This document shows, piece after piece, positions 1 through 9,057 of a DNA stretch of 36,329 nt (the first letter of the stretch is position 1; each line of letters opens with the position of its first letter). The position numbers and the translations under genes were made by a program. The notes under the pieces are model-generated. The model was not told the origin of the DNA. It made no database searches and saw only the letters and a list, made by a program, of their open reading frames with translations. This stretch comes from JABCPE02 sp963530615 (GTDB lineage Bacteria > Bacteroidota > Bacteroidia > Flavobacteriales > Weeksellaceae), in the NCBI GenBank assembly GCA_963530615.1, contig CAUSDX010000012.1:1-36329 (forward strand), written 5' to 3'.

Positions 1-84
1 ATCAATCTTTTGTGCCAACAAGAGGTCCTCTTGGTCAAGCGAAAAAGAAAGCGTTCGTCCCCCTCCACATTCGTAGAGCGTCAC
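1..84 (-). CDS. Start of a phage-module protein, cut by the window edge
   Basis: An open frame on the minus strand begins with a GTG that overlaps the TGA stop of the upstream fibre gene and runs without a stop to the window edge, giving 28 codons. The peptide begins (V/M)TLYECGGGRTLSF. An in-frame TAA lies just upstream, so the start must be this GTG or the nearby CTG. The overlap suggests translational coupling to the tail-fibre gene and membership of the same module. I do not recognise the family, and no function can be given from so short a piece. Confidence 0.4.
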   Translation of the reverse strand, partial: MTLYECGGGRTLSFSLDQEDLLLAQKID

Positions 85-1247
85 TTGCAGTTAAACCAAT
101 GCCAAGTGTAACCAAATCCTATTATATGCGCTTTTATTGTAAGTGTATTTGCCGTGTTATTTAACATCCCAGAACGAACAAATACTCGCCCATCTGCAAA
201 TAACATCGTTGTAATTACATCATCTGTTTTCGCAATAACACCAATCCCCATACCTCGCGATGCCGTTATCCCATCACCATTGATGATTTTAATATGCCTA
301 TCTGCTTCCGACTCAAATCCAAAACTCAGAGAATCAAGCTCCCCGATTCCCAAACGCCAGCCCCTCCAAAGACTATTAATATCAAATCTTACTAACCAAT
401 CTTTATTTGTCGGAAGTTCTACATCACATGTTCTCTTGGTAATCGATACCCCTATTGGTTGAGCTGTATTTTCTATAACTTTCATATTCACCCAGCCATT
501 TTCGCTAACTTCATTAATATATTCCGATTCTCTTACTGCTATTGTATTATCTCTGAAATTTTCCTGCCAATTTCGTCCAAGTAATGGTATATATTCCACA
601 TCTTTAAGTCGTTCAATAAGAGTTCTCACCTTTTCCTCTAATTGGGTAGGATTAGGAGGAGTTGCCGTCAGCCCTGTGTAATTCACATTAAGATTTAACG
701 AAATATTGCTCGGTACATTCATCGTATATTCCACATTATCGCTTATAGCAAGCTCCCCTCTCCCATTCACCACAATTTTATTATTAAATGAAGCATCCAA
801 TTTTTTATTCGCCAAGCCCGAAATCTGTAGCTTCGCCCCCTCAACATTCAGTGTCCTCACTACTCCCGCGGGAATGACTAAATCAGTATTGGCGATGTTT
901 TTTCCGCTATTCTCTAAAAGTTCATCTATTTTTGTTTTGGTGTAGGTGTTGCCTTGTTTGTTACCCTCGTCTATTGTGGCGATATTAGTGGGGAATTCTC
1001 CCACACCGAGTTTTTCTTTCCAAGCGAGGACATGCTCATTGGTGAGATTGGAGGTGTCAAGATTGGCTTTGTGTTGGAGTATTTCAACATCAGCTTTATT
1101 TGCTAAAACCTCTGAAAGCCCCAATATTTTCTCCGTAGGAATACCTTCGCTCTTATGCCAATAGCTCTCCTGCCACGCCCAAAACTGCTCCTGTGTAGGC
1201 TTAGCACCCGTTACAAACCAATTTTGTAAAATATTCTTTTCTGTCAT
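81..1247 (-). CDS. Phage tail fibre-like structural protein (hypothetical)
   Basis: This is a 388-residue protein with no signal peptide or membrane segment. Its first 40 residues (NILQNWFVTGAKPTQEQFWAW) match the opening I associate with Bacteroidota phage tail or fibre proteins, where an NWFxTGxKPTQxQFWxWxxSxW motif comes before a fibrous body. The middle (about 60-200) is rich in Asn, Thr and Leu, with short beta-prone stretches as in fibre shafts. The C-terminal third (about 260-388) has Gly/Trp-rich beta segments and could be the receptor-binding tip. It lies 25 bp downstream of the tail-collar gene on the same strand. Function is inferred from the N-terminal motif and the neighbour; the exact family is not established. 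It could belong to a prophage or to a phage-tail-like particle. Confidence 0.6.
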   Translation of the reverse strand: MTEKNILQNWFVTGAKPTQEQFWAWQESYWHKSEGIPTEKILGLSEVLANKADVEILQHKANLDTSNLTNEHVLAWKEKLGVGEFPTNIATIDEGNKQGNTYTKTKIDELLENSGKNIANTDLVIPAGVVRTLNVEGAKLQISGLANKKLDASFNNKIVVNGRGELAISDNVEYTMNVPSNISLNLNVNYTGLTATPPNPTQLEEKVRTLIERLKDVEYIPLLGRNWQENFRDNTIAVRESEYINEVSENGWVNMKVIENTAQPIGVSITKRTCDVELPTNKDWLVRFDINSLWRGWRLGIGELDSLSFGFESEADRHIKIINGDGITASRGMGIGVIAKTDDVITTMLFADGRVFVRSGMLNNTANTLTIKAHIIGFGYTWHWFNCK

Positions 1248-1272
1248 GATTTAGTTTTTGATTTGAAATTTT

Positions 1273-2076
1273 TTAAAATCCGATAAATTCAATGAATTTA
1301 ATAATCCTATATGGGGGCATATTGTTGTGTGGTTGATTTCCACCCACACTATGAGAATCTACCGTCCTATTATTATCAATCCAGTTATCAGGATGTCCAT
1401 CTCTGTTTCCACTAGCTGAGCCTCCTGCAAATACAGGAACTTTATGACTGTGGCTTGGCATTTCATCAATGGTTAAAGTGTGGGTTTTTGTTCCATCTTC
1501 TTTTCCTAATTGATTAAAATCTTCATCGTCAGGGTTCCAACCTAATGGAAAACGCCCACGCAAGTCTGTGCATTCTCGCCAACCTTCTGGAATAGGCTCA
1601 CTCGCTGGTTTTCCCCAAATGGCAATGAGACCTATCGGAATCGGTGATTTTCTTGTTTCTAATGCCTTAATTCTTTTTTCAAAATCAGTTTTAAAATCCT
1701 GAATTTCTGTCGTTGGGAAAATCTTTTTAAACTCCGCCCACACAAAAGTTTTCTCTGGTGTGGAACTGCCAAATGTTGCATATTTTTTGAAGATTACAGG
1801 TTTTGTGGCTCCATCTTCAAAAACTCTGCTTTCGCTTTCTTCTTTGATAATGACAGAAGAACCTATGGCACCACCTTTGAAAGGTAAGATTTCGCCATTA
1901 AGAAAAATCACTCCATCGGCAACAGTATTTCCGAGCTGCTCGCAACCGCTGATAATAGCTTTATTTCCTGCCAAAGAGCCTAATTGATTAAAGATAGCAT
2001 AAGCCGACTGCATGGCATCAAGGATGTTCGTAGATAATGGGAAGCCTCCCGTCTGATTGAAATTTATTTTGTTCAT
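1273..2076 (-). CDS. Phage tail collar domain protein
   Basis: This 267-residue protein is a tail fibre or collar component of a phage or tailocin. The C-terminal part carries the tail-collar signature: the IGLIAIWGK opening near residue 149, a Pro-x-Gly-Trp-x-x-Cys segment (PEGWRECTDLRGRFPLGW), then THTLTIDEMPSHSHKVP and a terminal NMPPYRIIKFIEF. These are the conserved elements of the T4 gp12-like collar family. The N-terminal 140 residues (beginning NKINFNQTGGFPLSTNILD) form the particle-binding part common in Bacteroidota versions. Its ATG overlaps the stop of the preceding gene by four bases (ATGA), so the two are probably translationally coupled. The family call is firm; whether the particle is a complete prophage cannot be told from this window. 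Confidence 0.85.
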   Translation of the reverse strand: MNKINFNQTGGFPLSTNILDAMQSAYAIFNQLGSLAGNKAIISGCEQLGNTVADGVIFLNGEILPFKGGAIGSSVIIKEESESRVFEDGATKPVIFKKYATFGSSTPEKTFVWAEFKKIFPTTEIQDFKTDFEKRIKALETRKSPIPIGLIAIWGKPASEPIPEGWRECTDLRGRFPLGWNPDDEDFNQLGKEDGTKTHTLTIDEMPSHSHKVPVFAGGSASGNRDGHPDNWIDNNRTVDSHSVGGNQPHNNMPPYRIIKFIEFIGF

Positions 2077-2534
2077 TTTGTTTGTATTTTATATCGCTTA
2101 CTTGCGAGTTTGTAAAAATCAATTAATGCTCTCATTTCGTAGTCGTTGTAGTTTAATCCTGCTGGGATGAGAACAACAAAATCCACTCCCGTATCGCTAT
2201 AATCGGCATCATCACGGAGGTACATTGTGCCAAGAAATCTCGGTTTTTTCTCGCCATCAGTGTAGATATATTCCCTTTTATACTGATTCCCATCAATGAT
2301 TTTTATCCGCCTTTGGGCAATGTCAAATCTATCATTAAGAACCTTTCGGAGATAACAGACCTGCCCATTGTAAGCGAGGTTGTAAAGGTTTTGATTGCGG
2401 CTAAAATTAAAATCATCAACGACCTTTATCAAAGGAAAATGAAGCACTCTAAGCCATGCCAACATTCTTTCCTTCCGCAAAAAAGTCGGCGTTAATAATT
2501 CCGTTAGTTTATTGATATTTAAGTTATACCACAT
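2073..2534 (-). CDS. Small conserved phage-module protein
   Basis: This 153-residue soluble protein opens the visible tail module. It has the pattern I associate with a protein seen next to tail-fibre genes in Bacteroidota prophages: an N-terminal Leu-Thr-x-x-Leu-Thr-Pro-x-x-x-Arg segment, a central VLNDRFDIAQRRIKI stretch, and a C-terminal VVLIPAGLNY segment followed by a helix ending in Tyr-Lys. No catalytic motif is visible. It is coupled to the tail-collar gene by an ATGA overlap. A structural or baseplate-to-fibre role is inference from position only. Between its start and dnaK there is no further phage gene, so it marks the edge of the phage-derived block as seen here. Confidence 0.55.
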   Translation of the reverse strand: MWYNLNINKLTELLTPTFLRKERMLAWLRVLHFPLIKVVDDFNFSRNQNLYNLAYNGQVCYLRKVLNDRFDIAQRRIKIIDGNQYKREYIYTDGEKKPRFLGTMYLRDDADYSDTGVDFVVLIPAGLNYNDYEMRALIDFYKLASKRYKIQTK

Positions 2535-2708
2535 TTGTCTTCAATTTTTGTAATCAAAATGGTTTGTATTCAAGAAATTGCTAAATCCTGTAATCAATAT
2601 TTTTATTTTTAGATCTATTAAATCAACTATGACTCATAAGATGCATATTGTCGCCAATTAAGACACGATACAGATATGGTATTATTTTTTCATTAAAATA
2701 TATCAGCA

Positions 2709-2747
2709 AAATAAAAATCGCCGTAAACTTTTAGTTTACAGCGATTT
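2709..2747 (-). terminator. Rho-independent terminator of dnaK
   Basis: A strong hairpin lies just after the dnaK stop codon: on the minus strand AAATCGCTGTAAAC pairs with GTTTACGGCGATTT around a short AAAA-type loop, with one mismatch, followed by a U-rich tail (TTTTTATTTT). It sits between dnaK and the phage block, so phage genes to the left are probably not read from the dnaK promoter. Confidence 0.8.
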
Positions 2748-2778
2748 AATAATCATTCTTGTTATTTAGTAATCGATA

Positions 2779-4668
2779 CTATTTTACTTCTTCGAAATCA
2801 GCATCTTGGACATTGTCTCCATCAGCATTATTTCCTTGCTCTGGATTTGCTCCTTGTTGTTGCTCAGCTTGAGCTTTGTAGAGTTCTTCAGAGGCTGCCA
2901 TCCACGCTGCATCTAAAGCTTCTGTTTTAGGCTTTATCTCTTCTACATTTCTCGTTTCATAAGCCGTTTTTAACTCTGCTAATGCTGTTTCTATTCCAGT
3001 TTTTTTATCTCCAGAAAGTTTGTCTCCAAATTCTTTCAACTGTTTTTCAGTTTGGAAAATTAGCCCATCAGCTTTATTTATTACCTCCGCATCTTCTTTT
3101 TTCTTAGCATCGGCAGAAGCATTTTCTTCCGCCTCTTTTTTCATTCTTTCGATTTCTTCATCAGAAAGTCCAGAAGAAGCTTGGATTTTAATAGATTGTT
3201 CTTTACCTGTTCCTTTATCCTTCGCCGAAACGCTTAAAATACCATTTGCATCAATATCAAATGTAACTTCAATTTGAGGCACTCCTCTCGGTGCTGGTGG
3301 AATATCCGTCAAGTCAAATCTTCCAATTTCTTTATTATCGTTGAACATTGGTCTCTCTCCTTGCCCTACACGAATGCTCACCGCTGGTTGATTATCTGCT
3401 GCCGTGGAGAACACCTCTGATTTTCTTGTAGGGATAGTCGTATTTGCTTCAATCAATTTAGTAAATACAGATCCCATAGTTTCAATTCCTAATGATAGAG
3501 GAGTAACATCAAGAAGTAATACATCTTTCACATCTCCTGTCAAAACACCACCTTGAATCGCTGCTCCTATAGACACCACCTCATCTGGATTAACCCCTTT
3601 TGAAGGTTTTTTACCAAAGAATTTTTCTACTTCTTCTTGGATGATTGGGATTCTTGTAGAACCACCTACTAAAATTACCTCATCAATATCAGATACAGAT
3701 AAACCTGCATCTGAAAGGGCTTTTTTACAAGGCTCCATTGAGCGTTTTACTAACTCTGCAGAAAGTTGCTCAAATTTTGCTCTCGTCAATGTTTTTACCA
3801 AATGCTTAGGACCAGAAGCTGTAGCAGTGATATAAGGCAAATTAACCTCTGTCTGTGTAGAAGAAGATAATTCTACTTTTGCTTTTTCCGCTGCTTCTTT
3901 TAATCTTTGAAGAGCAATAGGATCCGCTTTCAAATCAACACCTTCTTCAGATTGAAACTCTCCTGCTAACCAATTAATAATCACATTATCAAAGTCATCT
4001 CCTCCAAGGTGAGTATCTCCATTAGTAGAAAGCACCTCAAAAACTCCATCTCCTAAATCTAAGATAGAAATATCAAAAGTTCCTCCTCCAAGGTCATACA
4101 CCGCGATTTTTTGGTCTTTATGAGACTTATCCAAACCATAAGCCAAAGCTGCTGCCGTAGGTTCATTGATAATTCTTTCCACCTTCAAACCTGCAATTTC
4201 TCCTGCTTCTTTTGTAGCTTGTCTTTGAGCATCGTTGAAGTAAGCAGGAACAGTAATCACAGCTCTCGTTACCTCTTGCCCTAAATAATCTTCTGCCGTT
4301 TTTTTCATTTTCTGAAGAATCATCGCAGAGATTTCTTGCGGAGTATATTCTCTATCATCTATTTTTACTTTTACCGTGTCATTTGCTCCTTTTACCAATT
4401 CATAAGGTACATTTTTATCTTCTTGACTCAAATGAGAAAAATGCTCTCCCATATATCTCTTGATTGAGTAAATGGTCTTCTTCGGATTAGTTACCGCTTG
4501 TCTTTTCGCAGGATCACCGATTTTTCTTTCTCCATCTTCCGCAAATGCTACAATAGATGGCGTTGTTCTTTTTCCCTCTGCATTTGCAATCACTACTGGG
4601 TCTTTCCCTTCCATTACAGATACACAAGAGTTTGTTGTCCCTAAATCAATTCCAATAATTTTACTCAT
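2779..4668 (-). CDS. dnaK: Molecular chaperone DnaK (Hsp70)
   Basis: This 629-residue Hsp70 chaperone binds exposed hydrophobic peptides in an ATP-dependent cycle with DnaJ and GrpE in the cytoplasm. The nucleotide-binding domain (1 to about 385) shows the phosphate-1 motif IGIDLGTTNSCV at the start, VYDLGGGTFDISI (phosphate 2) near 190, and VGGSTRIPIIQ (adenosine motif) near 335. The substrate-binding domain and the helical lid follow, ending in a Gln/Asn/Gly-rich linker and a DADFEEVK tail. Length is normal for the family. It is monocistronic here: no dnaJ or grpE adjoins it, it is preceded by 243 bp without a gene, and it ends at a strong terminator. I saw no CIRCE element upstream, so its heat control is not visible. 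Confidence 0.98.
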   Translation of the reverse strand: MSKIIGIDLGTTNSCVSVMEGKDPVVIANAEGKRTTPSIVAFAEDGERKIGDPAKRQAVTNPKKTIYSIKRYMGEHFSHLSQEDKNVPYELVKGANDTVKVKIDDREYTPQEISAMILQKMKKTAEDYLGQEVTRAVITVPAYFNDAQRQATKEAGEIAGLKVERIINEPTAAALAYGLDKSHKDQKIAVYDLGGGTFDISILDLGDGVFEVLSTNGDTHLGGDDFDNVIINWLAGEFQSEEGVDLKADPIALQRLKEAAEKAKVELSSSTQTEVNLPYITATASGPKHLVKTLTRAKFEQLSAELVKRSMEPCKKALSDAGLSVSDIDEVILVGGSTRIPIIQEEVEKFFGKKPSKGVNPDEVVSIGAAIQGGVLTGDVKDVLLLDVTPLSLGIETMGSVFTKLIEANTTIPTRKSEVFSTAADNQPAVSIRVGQGERPMFNDNKEIGRFDLTDIPPAPRGVPQIEVTFDIDANGILSVSAKDKGTGKEQSIKIQASSGLSDEEIERMKKEAEENASADAKKKEDAEVINKADGLIFQTEKQLKEFGDKLSGDKKTGIETALAELKTAYETRNVEEIKPKTEALDAAWMAASEELYKAQAEQQQGANPEQGNNADGDNVQDADFEEVK

Positions 4669-4861
4669 ATTCTTTTTATTTTTTTAATTAAACTACTTTT
4701 TAAAAGATTTTAATGTCGAATCTCCCTTAATATCTCTCAACAATCATACCATAGGAGTTTTTCTCAAATTTTGTCAATTTTATTTTATGTTTGTGACAAC
4801 TTGACATATATACTATTCTAAACAATGACAAAACTTTATTTTTTTTCATTATTAAAAAATA

Positions 4862-4896
4862 AAAAGACTCTGCTTTTTTGTTAAAACAAAGTCTTC
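4862..4896 (-). terminator. Terminator after the acyl-CoA synthetase gene
   Basis: On the minus strand AAGACTTTGTTTT pairs imperfectly with AAAAGCAGAGTCTT around an AACA-type loop and is followed by a U-rich run (TTTTTATTTTTT). It lies 16 bp past the stop of the acyl-CoA synthetase gene and separates it from dnaK. Confidence 0.7.
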
Positions 4897-4911
4897 TTAT
4901 ATCATACATTG

Positions 4912-6687
4912 TTAATCTTTGTAAAAAGAATCTATCTGATTTTTCAGTTTTTCCATCACTACTCTTCTTTTTATTTTGAGAGTTGGTGTTAGTTCACCTT
5001 TCTCAATCGTAAATTCTTCAGGAAGCAAGATAAATTTTTTAATCTTCTCAAATGAGGACTGATTTTTCTGAACCTCATCTATAATTGCTTGAAATCTACC
5101 CTTGATATTTGGCATCTCTAAAAGTCTAATTTTTTCAGAAATACTCATTTTGATATAATCTTTAAACTCATCCCACTCTTGCGACAAGGCTTCAAAATTA
5201 GGTACGATAAAAGAAGTTACATAAGGCTTTCCTTCCGCCACAATCAGTGCTTGAGATACGCTAGGATGAGTTTGTAAAGGTAACTCAATAGACTGCGGAG
5301 CAATATACTTTCCATTAGATGTTTTCATTAAATCCTTGATTCTATCTATAATATATAGATTCCCATTTTCATCTATTCTTCCTGCATCTCCTGTTCTAAA
5401 ATATCCATCTTCTGTAAATACTTTGGCAGTTTCTTCAGGATTTTTATAATATCCTTTCATTACCCCCTTATATTTTACTAAAATTTCATCATTTTCACCA
5501 ATTTTAATATCAACACCTTTTAAAGGAATTCCTACACTTCCATGAACATATTCTTTTGGAGGATAAGCCGTCACTGTAGCACATGTCTCTGTAAGTCCAT
5601 AACCTACAATAATTGGCATTCCTATTGAACCGAAAAACTCTGAAATTTCCTTTTTCAACATAGCTCCTCCCACTGGCATAAAACTAAGATTTCCTCCTAA
5701 TTCATTTCTAATTTTTTGAAAAATCAAAGACGAAAAAAATTTATACTTCAAATCTAATAAGAACGGTACACTCTCCCCTTTTCGTTTCTTTTCAGAATAT
5801 TTGAAACCTACTTCTAATGCTTTTTTAAATAATTTTTGCTTGGTAGCACTCGCATTCTCTATCTTACTTAACAATAATTGATAAATCTTTTCATAAAGTC
5901 TCGGCACTGAGCACATTGCCCACGGTTTAACCTCTTTCATTGCTTGAGAAACTTCTTTGGGATTATCCAAAATCGCAACTTCTCCCCCTTGGGAAAGGAA
6001 AAAAGTAGTCCAAGCTTTCTCAAATATATGGCTCAATGGTAAAAATGCCAAAGACTTTTTCCCATGAAGATTTTCTATATTAAAAAAATCTTTATGAGCT
6101 TCTATTACTCCCTCAAAATTCTCATGGACCAAAACTACTCCCTTTGGAGTTCCCGTAGTGCCTGATGTATATAATATAGTGGAAATATCTGAAGAAGATA
6201 CTGGTTTAAAGTCAAAAATATCTTCATATGTATTTATCCATTTAGGAAAATAAAACTCTTGTTCCGTAGGATTCTCCAGAGGAACTGAAGAAAGCACTTG
6301 CACCGAAGAAAATTCTTGCTTTTCCTTAATTCGTCTTATGATATTTAATTGGGTATTTTCTCCAACCAAAACAGCTTTCATTTCGGTTTGTTTAAGAATA
6401 AATTCTGTCTGTTCTTCGCTATTGGTAGCGTAAATTGGAACAGAAATTGCCCCTAGCATTTGCGTTGCTAAATCCACTAAAACCCAATCTTTGGAATTAA
6501 CGGAATAAATCCCTACCTTGTCTTCTCTCTCTACTCCAATACTTTTTAGAGCATTGATAGCTTTTGCTAATTCTTCTCCAAATTCAGACCATGTCAAGGA
6601 TTTCCATTCTCCATCTTTTCTAAAAGAAATAGCTGTTTTATCTGCTAATAATTGAATATTATTATAAATCAATGTAAGAGCATTCAT
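4912..6687 (-). CDS. Long-chain acyl-CoA synthetase (AMP-binding)
   Basis: This 591-residue ATP-dependent acyl-CoA ligase activates fatty acids to acyl-CoA through an acyl-adenylate, probably at the inner face of the membrane. The adenylate-forming superfamily is shown by the P-loop ILYTSGTTGTPKG at 171-183, the A5 motif GYGLTETCA near 362, the A7 region with FRTGDAG near 435, the hinge motif DRIKDLMKTSNGKYI near 455, and a C-terminal lysine in LKIKRR. Length and motif spacing fit the long-chain (FAA1/COG1022-type) branch rather than acetyl-CoA synthetase or peptide synthetase modules. It stands alone between two terminators with its own promoter-like element. Substrate chain length is inferred from the subfamily, so I give no gene symbol. 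Confidence 0.9.
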   Translation of the reverse strand: MNALTLIYNNIQLLADKTAISFRKDGEWKSLTWSEFGEELAKAINALKSIGVEREDKVGIYSVNSKDWVLVDLATQMLGAISVPIYATNSEEQTEFILKQTEMKAVLVGENTQLNIIRRIKEKQEFSSVQVLSSVPLENPTEQEFYFPKWINTYEDIFDFKPVSSSDISTILYTSGTTGTPKGVVLVHENFEGVIEAHKDFFNIENLHGKKSLAFLPLSHIFEKAWTTFFLSQGGEVAILDNPKEVSQAMKEVKPWAMCSVPRLYEKIYQLLLSKIENASATKQKLFKKALEVGFKYSEKKRKGESVPFLLDLKYKFFSSLIFQKIRNELGGNLSFMPVGGAMLKKEISEFFGSIGMPIIVGYGLTETCATVTAYPPKEYVHGSVGIPLKGVDIKIGENDEILVKYKGVMKGYYKNPEETAKVFTEDGYFRTGDAGRIDENGNLYIIDRIKDLMKTSNGKYIAPQSIELPLQTHPSVSQALIVAEGKPYVTSFIVPNFEALSQEWDEFKDYIKMSISEKIRLLEMPNIKGRFQAIIDEVQKNQSSFEKIKKFILLPEEFTIEKGELTPTLKIKRRVVMEKLKNQIDSFYKD

Positions 6688-6714
6688 AATTTCAGAAAAT
6701 TTTAATTATGTATG

Positions 6715-6722
6715 CAAAGATA
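6715..6722 (-). promoter_or_regulatory. Promoter -7 element of the acyl-CoA synthetase gene
   Basis: TATCTTTG on the minus strand matches the Bacteroidota -7 consensus TAnnTTTG and lies 27 bp before the start codon. A clear -33 TTTG at the expected distance is not visible. Confidence 0.5.
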
Positions 6723-6806
6723 ATATTTCATATGAATTATCCCTATAAAAAATATATTTTAAATCAAAAGATTAAACAGATTGTTCTAAAACATGCTTAA
6801 AATCTT

Positions 6807-6853
6807 AAAAAATAAGACTTATTTTTTATCATAAAATTTAAACATAAGTTTAA
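6807..6853 (-). terminator. Weak terminator region after metF
   Basis: Two A/T-rich inverted repeats follow the metF stop. TTAAAC/GTTTAA around a 4-base loop (6838-6853) is followed on the minus strand by ATTTTAT, and a near-perfect palindrome of AAAAAATAAG and its complement lies at 6807-6827. Either could end the methionine operon transcript, but both are weak. Confidence 0.35.
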
Positions 6854-6862
6854 TTATTTATC

Positions 6863-7819
6863 CTAAAATATTTCACTAACAATCTGCTTCACCCCCTCAC
6901 TTTTACTCATAGAATAATAATGCAAGGCTGGAACTCCTCTCTCTTTCAGCTCTTTACTTTGGGTGATGCACCATTCCACGCCCACCTGTTTGACCTCACT
7001 ATTATTTTTACAAGCATTCACTACATTGACCAAATCATCAGGTAAATCTACTTTAAAACGATGTGGCAACATACTCAATTGTCCCTTGGTAGAAATCGGT
7101 TTTAACCCTGGAATAATAGGAATAGTAATGCCTTCTTCTCGGCATTTTTCTACAAACTCAAAATATTTTTTGTTATCAAAAAACATTTGAGTAATGATAT
7201 AATCAGCCCCTGCTTCTACCTTTTTTTTCAAAAACTGAATATCTTGGGTAATACTTGCCGCTTCCATATGTTTTTCTGGATAACCCGCCACTCCAATACA
7301 AAATTTGGTAGGTGATGGATGTTCCATACTTTCATCCAAATAATGTCCATCATTCATTGCTTTAATCTGATTTACCAAATCCACAGCATGGGCATTTCCT
7401 TTTGTATTTGGCTTAAAATATACCTCAGATTTTACCGCATCACCACGCAATGCCAAAACATTATCTATTCCTAAAAAATCTAAATCTATCAAGAAATTTT
7501 CTGTATCTTCTTTAGTAAATCCACCACATAAAATATGTGGAATAGCATCTATGTGGTATCGGTTCTGAATCGCTGCACAGATTCCCACAGTTCCTGGTCT
7601 TTTTCTCACAATTCTTCGTTCTAAAAGTCCATTTTCACGCTCTATATACTCATGCTCTTCACGATGATAAGTAACATTGATAAAACTCGGATTAAACTCT
7701 AAAAGTGGGTCTATCGCTTCAAAAAACAAATTGATATTCTGTCCTTTCAGTGGAGGTAAAATCTCAAAAGAAAACAACGGATTTCCCTTTGCTTTTTCTA
7801 TATGTTCTATTACTTTCAT
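6863..7819 (-). CDS. metF: Methylenetetrahydrofolate reductase MetF
   Basis: This 318-residue flavoenzyme reduces 5,10-methylene-THF to 5-methyl-THF, the methyl donor for MetH. The TIM-barrel family is shown by the N-terminal FSFEILPP segment (with the conserved Glu), NVTYHREEH near residue 50, LALRGDAV near 122, PEKHMEAAS near 180, ADYIITQMFFDN near 207, and IIPGLKPI near 238. Length is normal. It is the last gene of the riboswitch-led methionine operon; its ATG lies 3 bp after the stop of a broken membrane-protein gene, so ribosomes probably reach it by coupling or from polycistronic mRNA. It supplies the substrate for the two MetH halves encoded upstream in the same transcript. Confidence 0.96.
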   Translation of the reverse strand: MKVIEHIEKAKGNPLFSFEILPPLKGQNINLFFEAIDPLLEFNPSFINVTYHREEHEYIERENGLLERRIVRKRPGTVGICAAIQNRYHIDAIPHILCGGFTKEDTENFLIDLDFLGIDNVLALRGDAVKSEVYFKPNTKGNAHAVDLVNQIKAMNDGHYLDESMEHPSPTKFCIGVAGYPEKHMEAASITQDIQFLKKKVEAGADYIITQMFFDNKKYFEFVEKCREEGITIPIIPGLKPISTKGQLSMLPHRFKVDLPDDLVNVVNACKNNSEVKQVGVEWCITQSKELKERGVPALHYYSMSKSEGVKQIVSEIF

Positions 7820-7822
7820 AAT

Positions 7823-8965
7823 TTATTGATTTTTTTCTATTTTTATTGTCCATCCATAAGGATGAATTCTCGCTCCTTCTTGATATAACTTTTTATATTC
7901 TTCTGACCATTTCGGACATTCTTGGCAATATGTATTTTCTTTTATTTCTTTTTGATGTTTAATCCCCATAAAAATCCCTACAAGCAATAAAATTCCTATT
8001 TTATATTTTTCTTTTTTTAATCTCACAATTCCTTTTATGAACAAGTAATACAATAAAAGATAAATAGCTATTAAATACCTGCTATGAATAATATGCCTTG
8101 GCAATTTTGTAAAATCTATAAATAAAATAATCAAAAACAAGCTTCCTATCAAAGTGAGAAACTCGACCGCCCCTTCCTTCCGCATAAAGTATTCCTATGA
8201 TTAACAGTACCAAGCCTGCCAATATCACATATATTTTTCTATTGGCAAGAACCCTCAATATAGATCTCTCAAAATCTTGAATTAAATACTCTAAATTTCC
8301 ATTCACTCGCCACATCAAATCACTTTGCCCCGAATAATTCAAAACGAAATATACATGCAATAATCCTAAAAAAATATACAAAATTGTCAACCCATATTTT
8401 TTATCTTTCAGCGCTGCTTTATACAATAAATAAGGCATTAACAAAAGCGACAAAACTCCATTTAATATACAATCCTTAACCCTAAAATCTGTATTTTCGT
8501 CAGTTTTTGTTCATGATATAACAAACTTACCAACAAAATCAAAGGTGTGATGAATTGAAGATTAATGGTATTTAGGAAAACTTCTGGTTGGCTCAATAAA
8601 ATAAACAAAACAGAAAATAAATACCCTATTTTGACTCCCACAGAATATTCCTTTTTGTTAATCCCTGCTATTAAACCAAATAATAAAATCCAAAATAATA
8701 GAGAAACTCCTTGCGTGATATATGGAACATATTGCAAAGGGAAAAAGGTAGAAAAATATATCGTTACAGAAGGAATGATAGCATAATATCCCAATTGAGA
8801 ACTCAATGCAGAACGCCACGATTCCTCAACCGAAGCTTTGAGATAAACCGTCCCTTCCTCCGCCCATAGTCTCGGTTCTTGCCAAAAATCCCAACTCTTC
8901 ACCAATAACACCCCTATTATCACCAAAAGAGAAATAACAAGATAATAACTTTTTCTAATTTTCAT
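7823..8965 (-). pseudogene. Frame-broken polytopic membrane protein gene (GT-C-like)
   Basis: Three overlapping frames on the minus strand (8965-8462, 8453-8082, 8185-7823) join into one protein of about 380 residues. It starts MKIRKSYYLVISLLV, has many hydrophobic helices, an early extracellular-type loop EPRLWAEEGTVYL, and a polar tail with CQECPKW and HPYGW. The first and third segments are in the same frame; the middle one is displaced, so two compensating one-base shifts (near 8455-8485, then near 8168-8185) explain the break. Both lie at short G runs. Topology and the acidic first loop recall GT-C glycosyltransferases, but this is only a resemblance. It is inserted between metH and metF with 3 bp to metF. 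It may be a true pseudogene or the result of two sequencing indels. I chose ATG 8965 over an upstream start because the hydrophobic N-terminus begins there. Confidence 0.7.
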
Positions 8966-9057
8966 TTTTTTCTTTTTAATTATATATACACTATTCTCAT
9001 CATCATATAAAAGATACATTAAATCCTATCAACAAAAAATAATCTTTTAATCTTCGC

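Noticed and set aside
4765..4799. A possible dnaK promoter (AAAATTTG with an upstream TTG)
   Set aside because: The -7 element has a mismatch and the spacing to TTG is about 24 bp, too loose to list.
4727..4909. A 60-codon open frame between dnaK and the acyl-CoA synthetase gene
   Set aside because: It overlaps the terminator hairpin and the dnaK leader and resembles no protein. The 4669-4911 gap is better read as the dnaK upstream region.
8966..9019. Upstream start for the broken membrane protein
   Set aside because: It adds 18 polar residues before the natural MKIRK start of the first hydrophobic helix.
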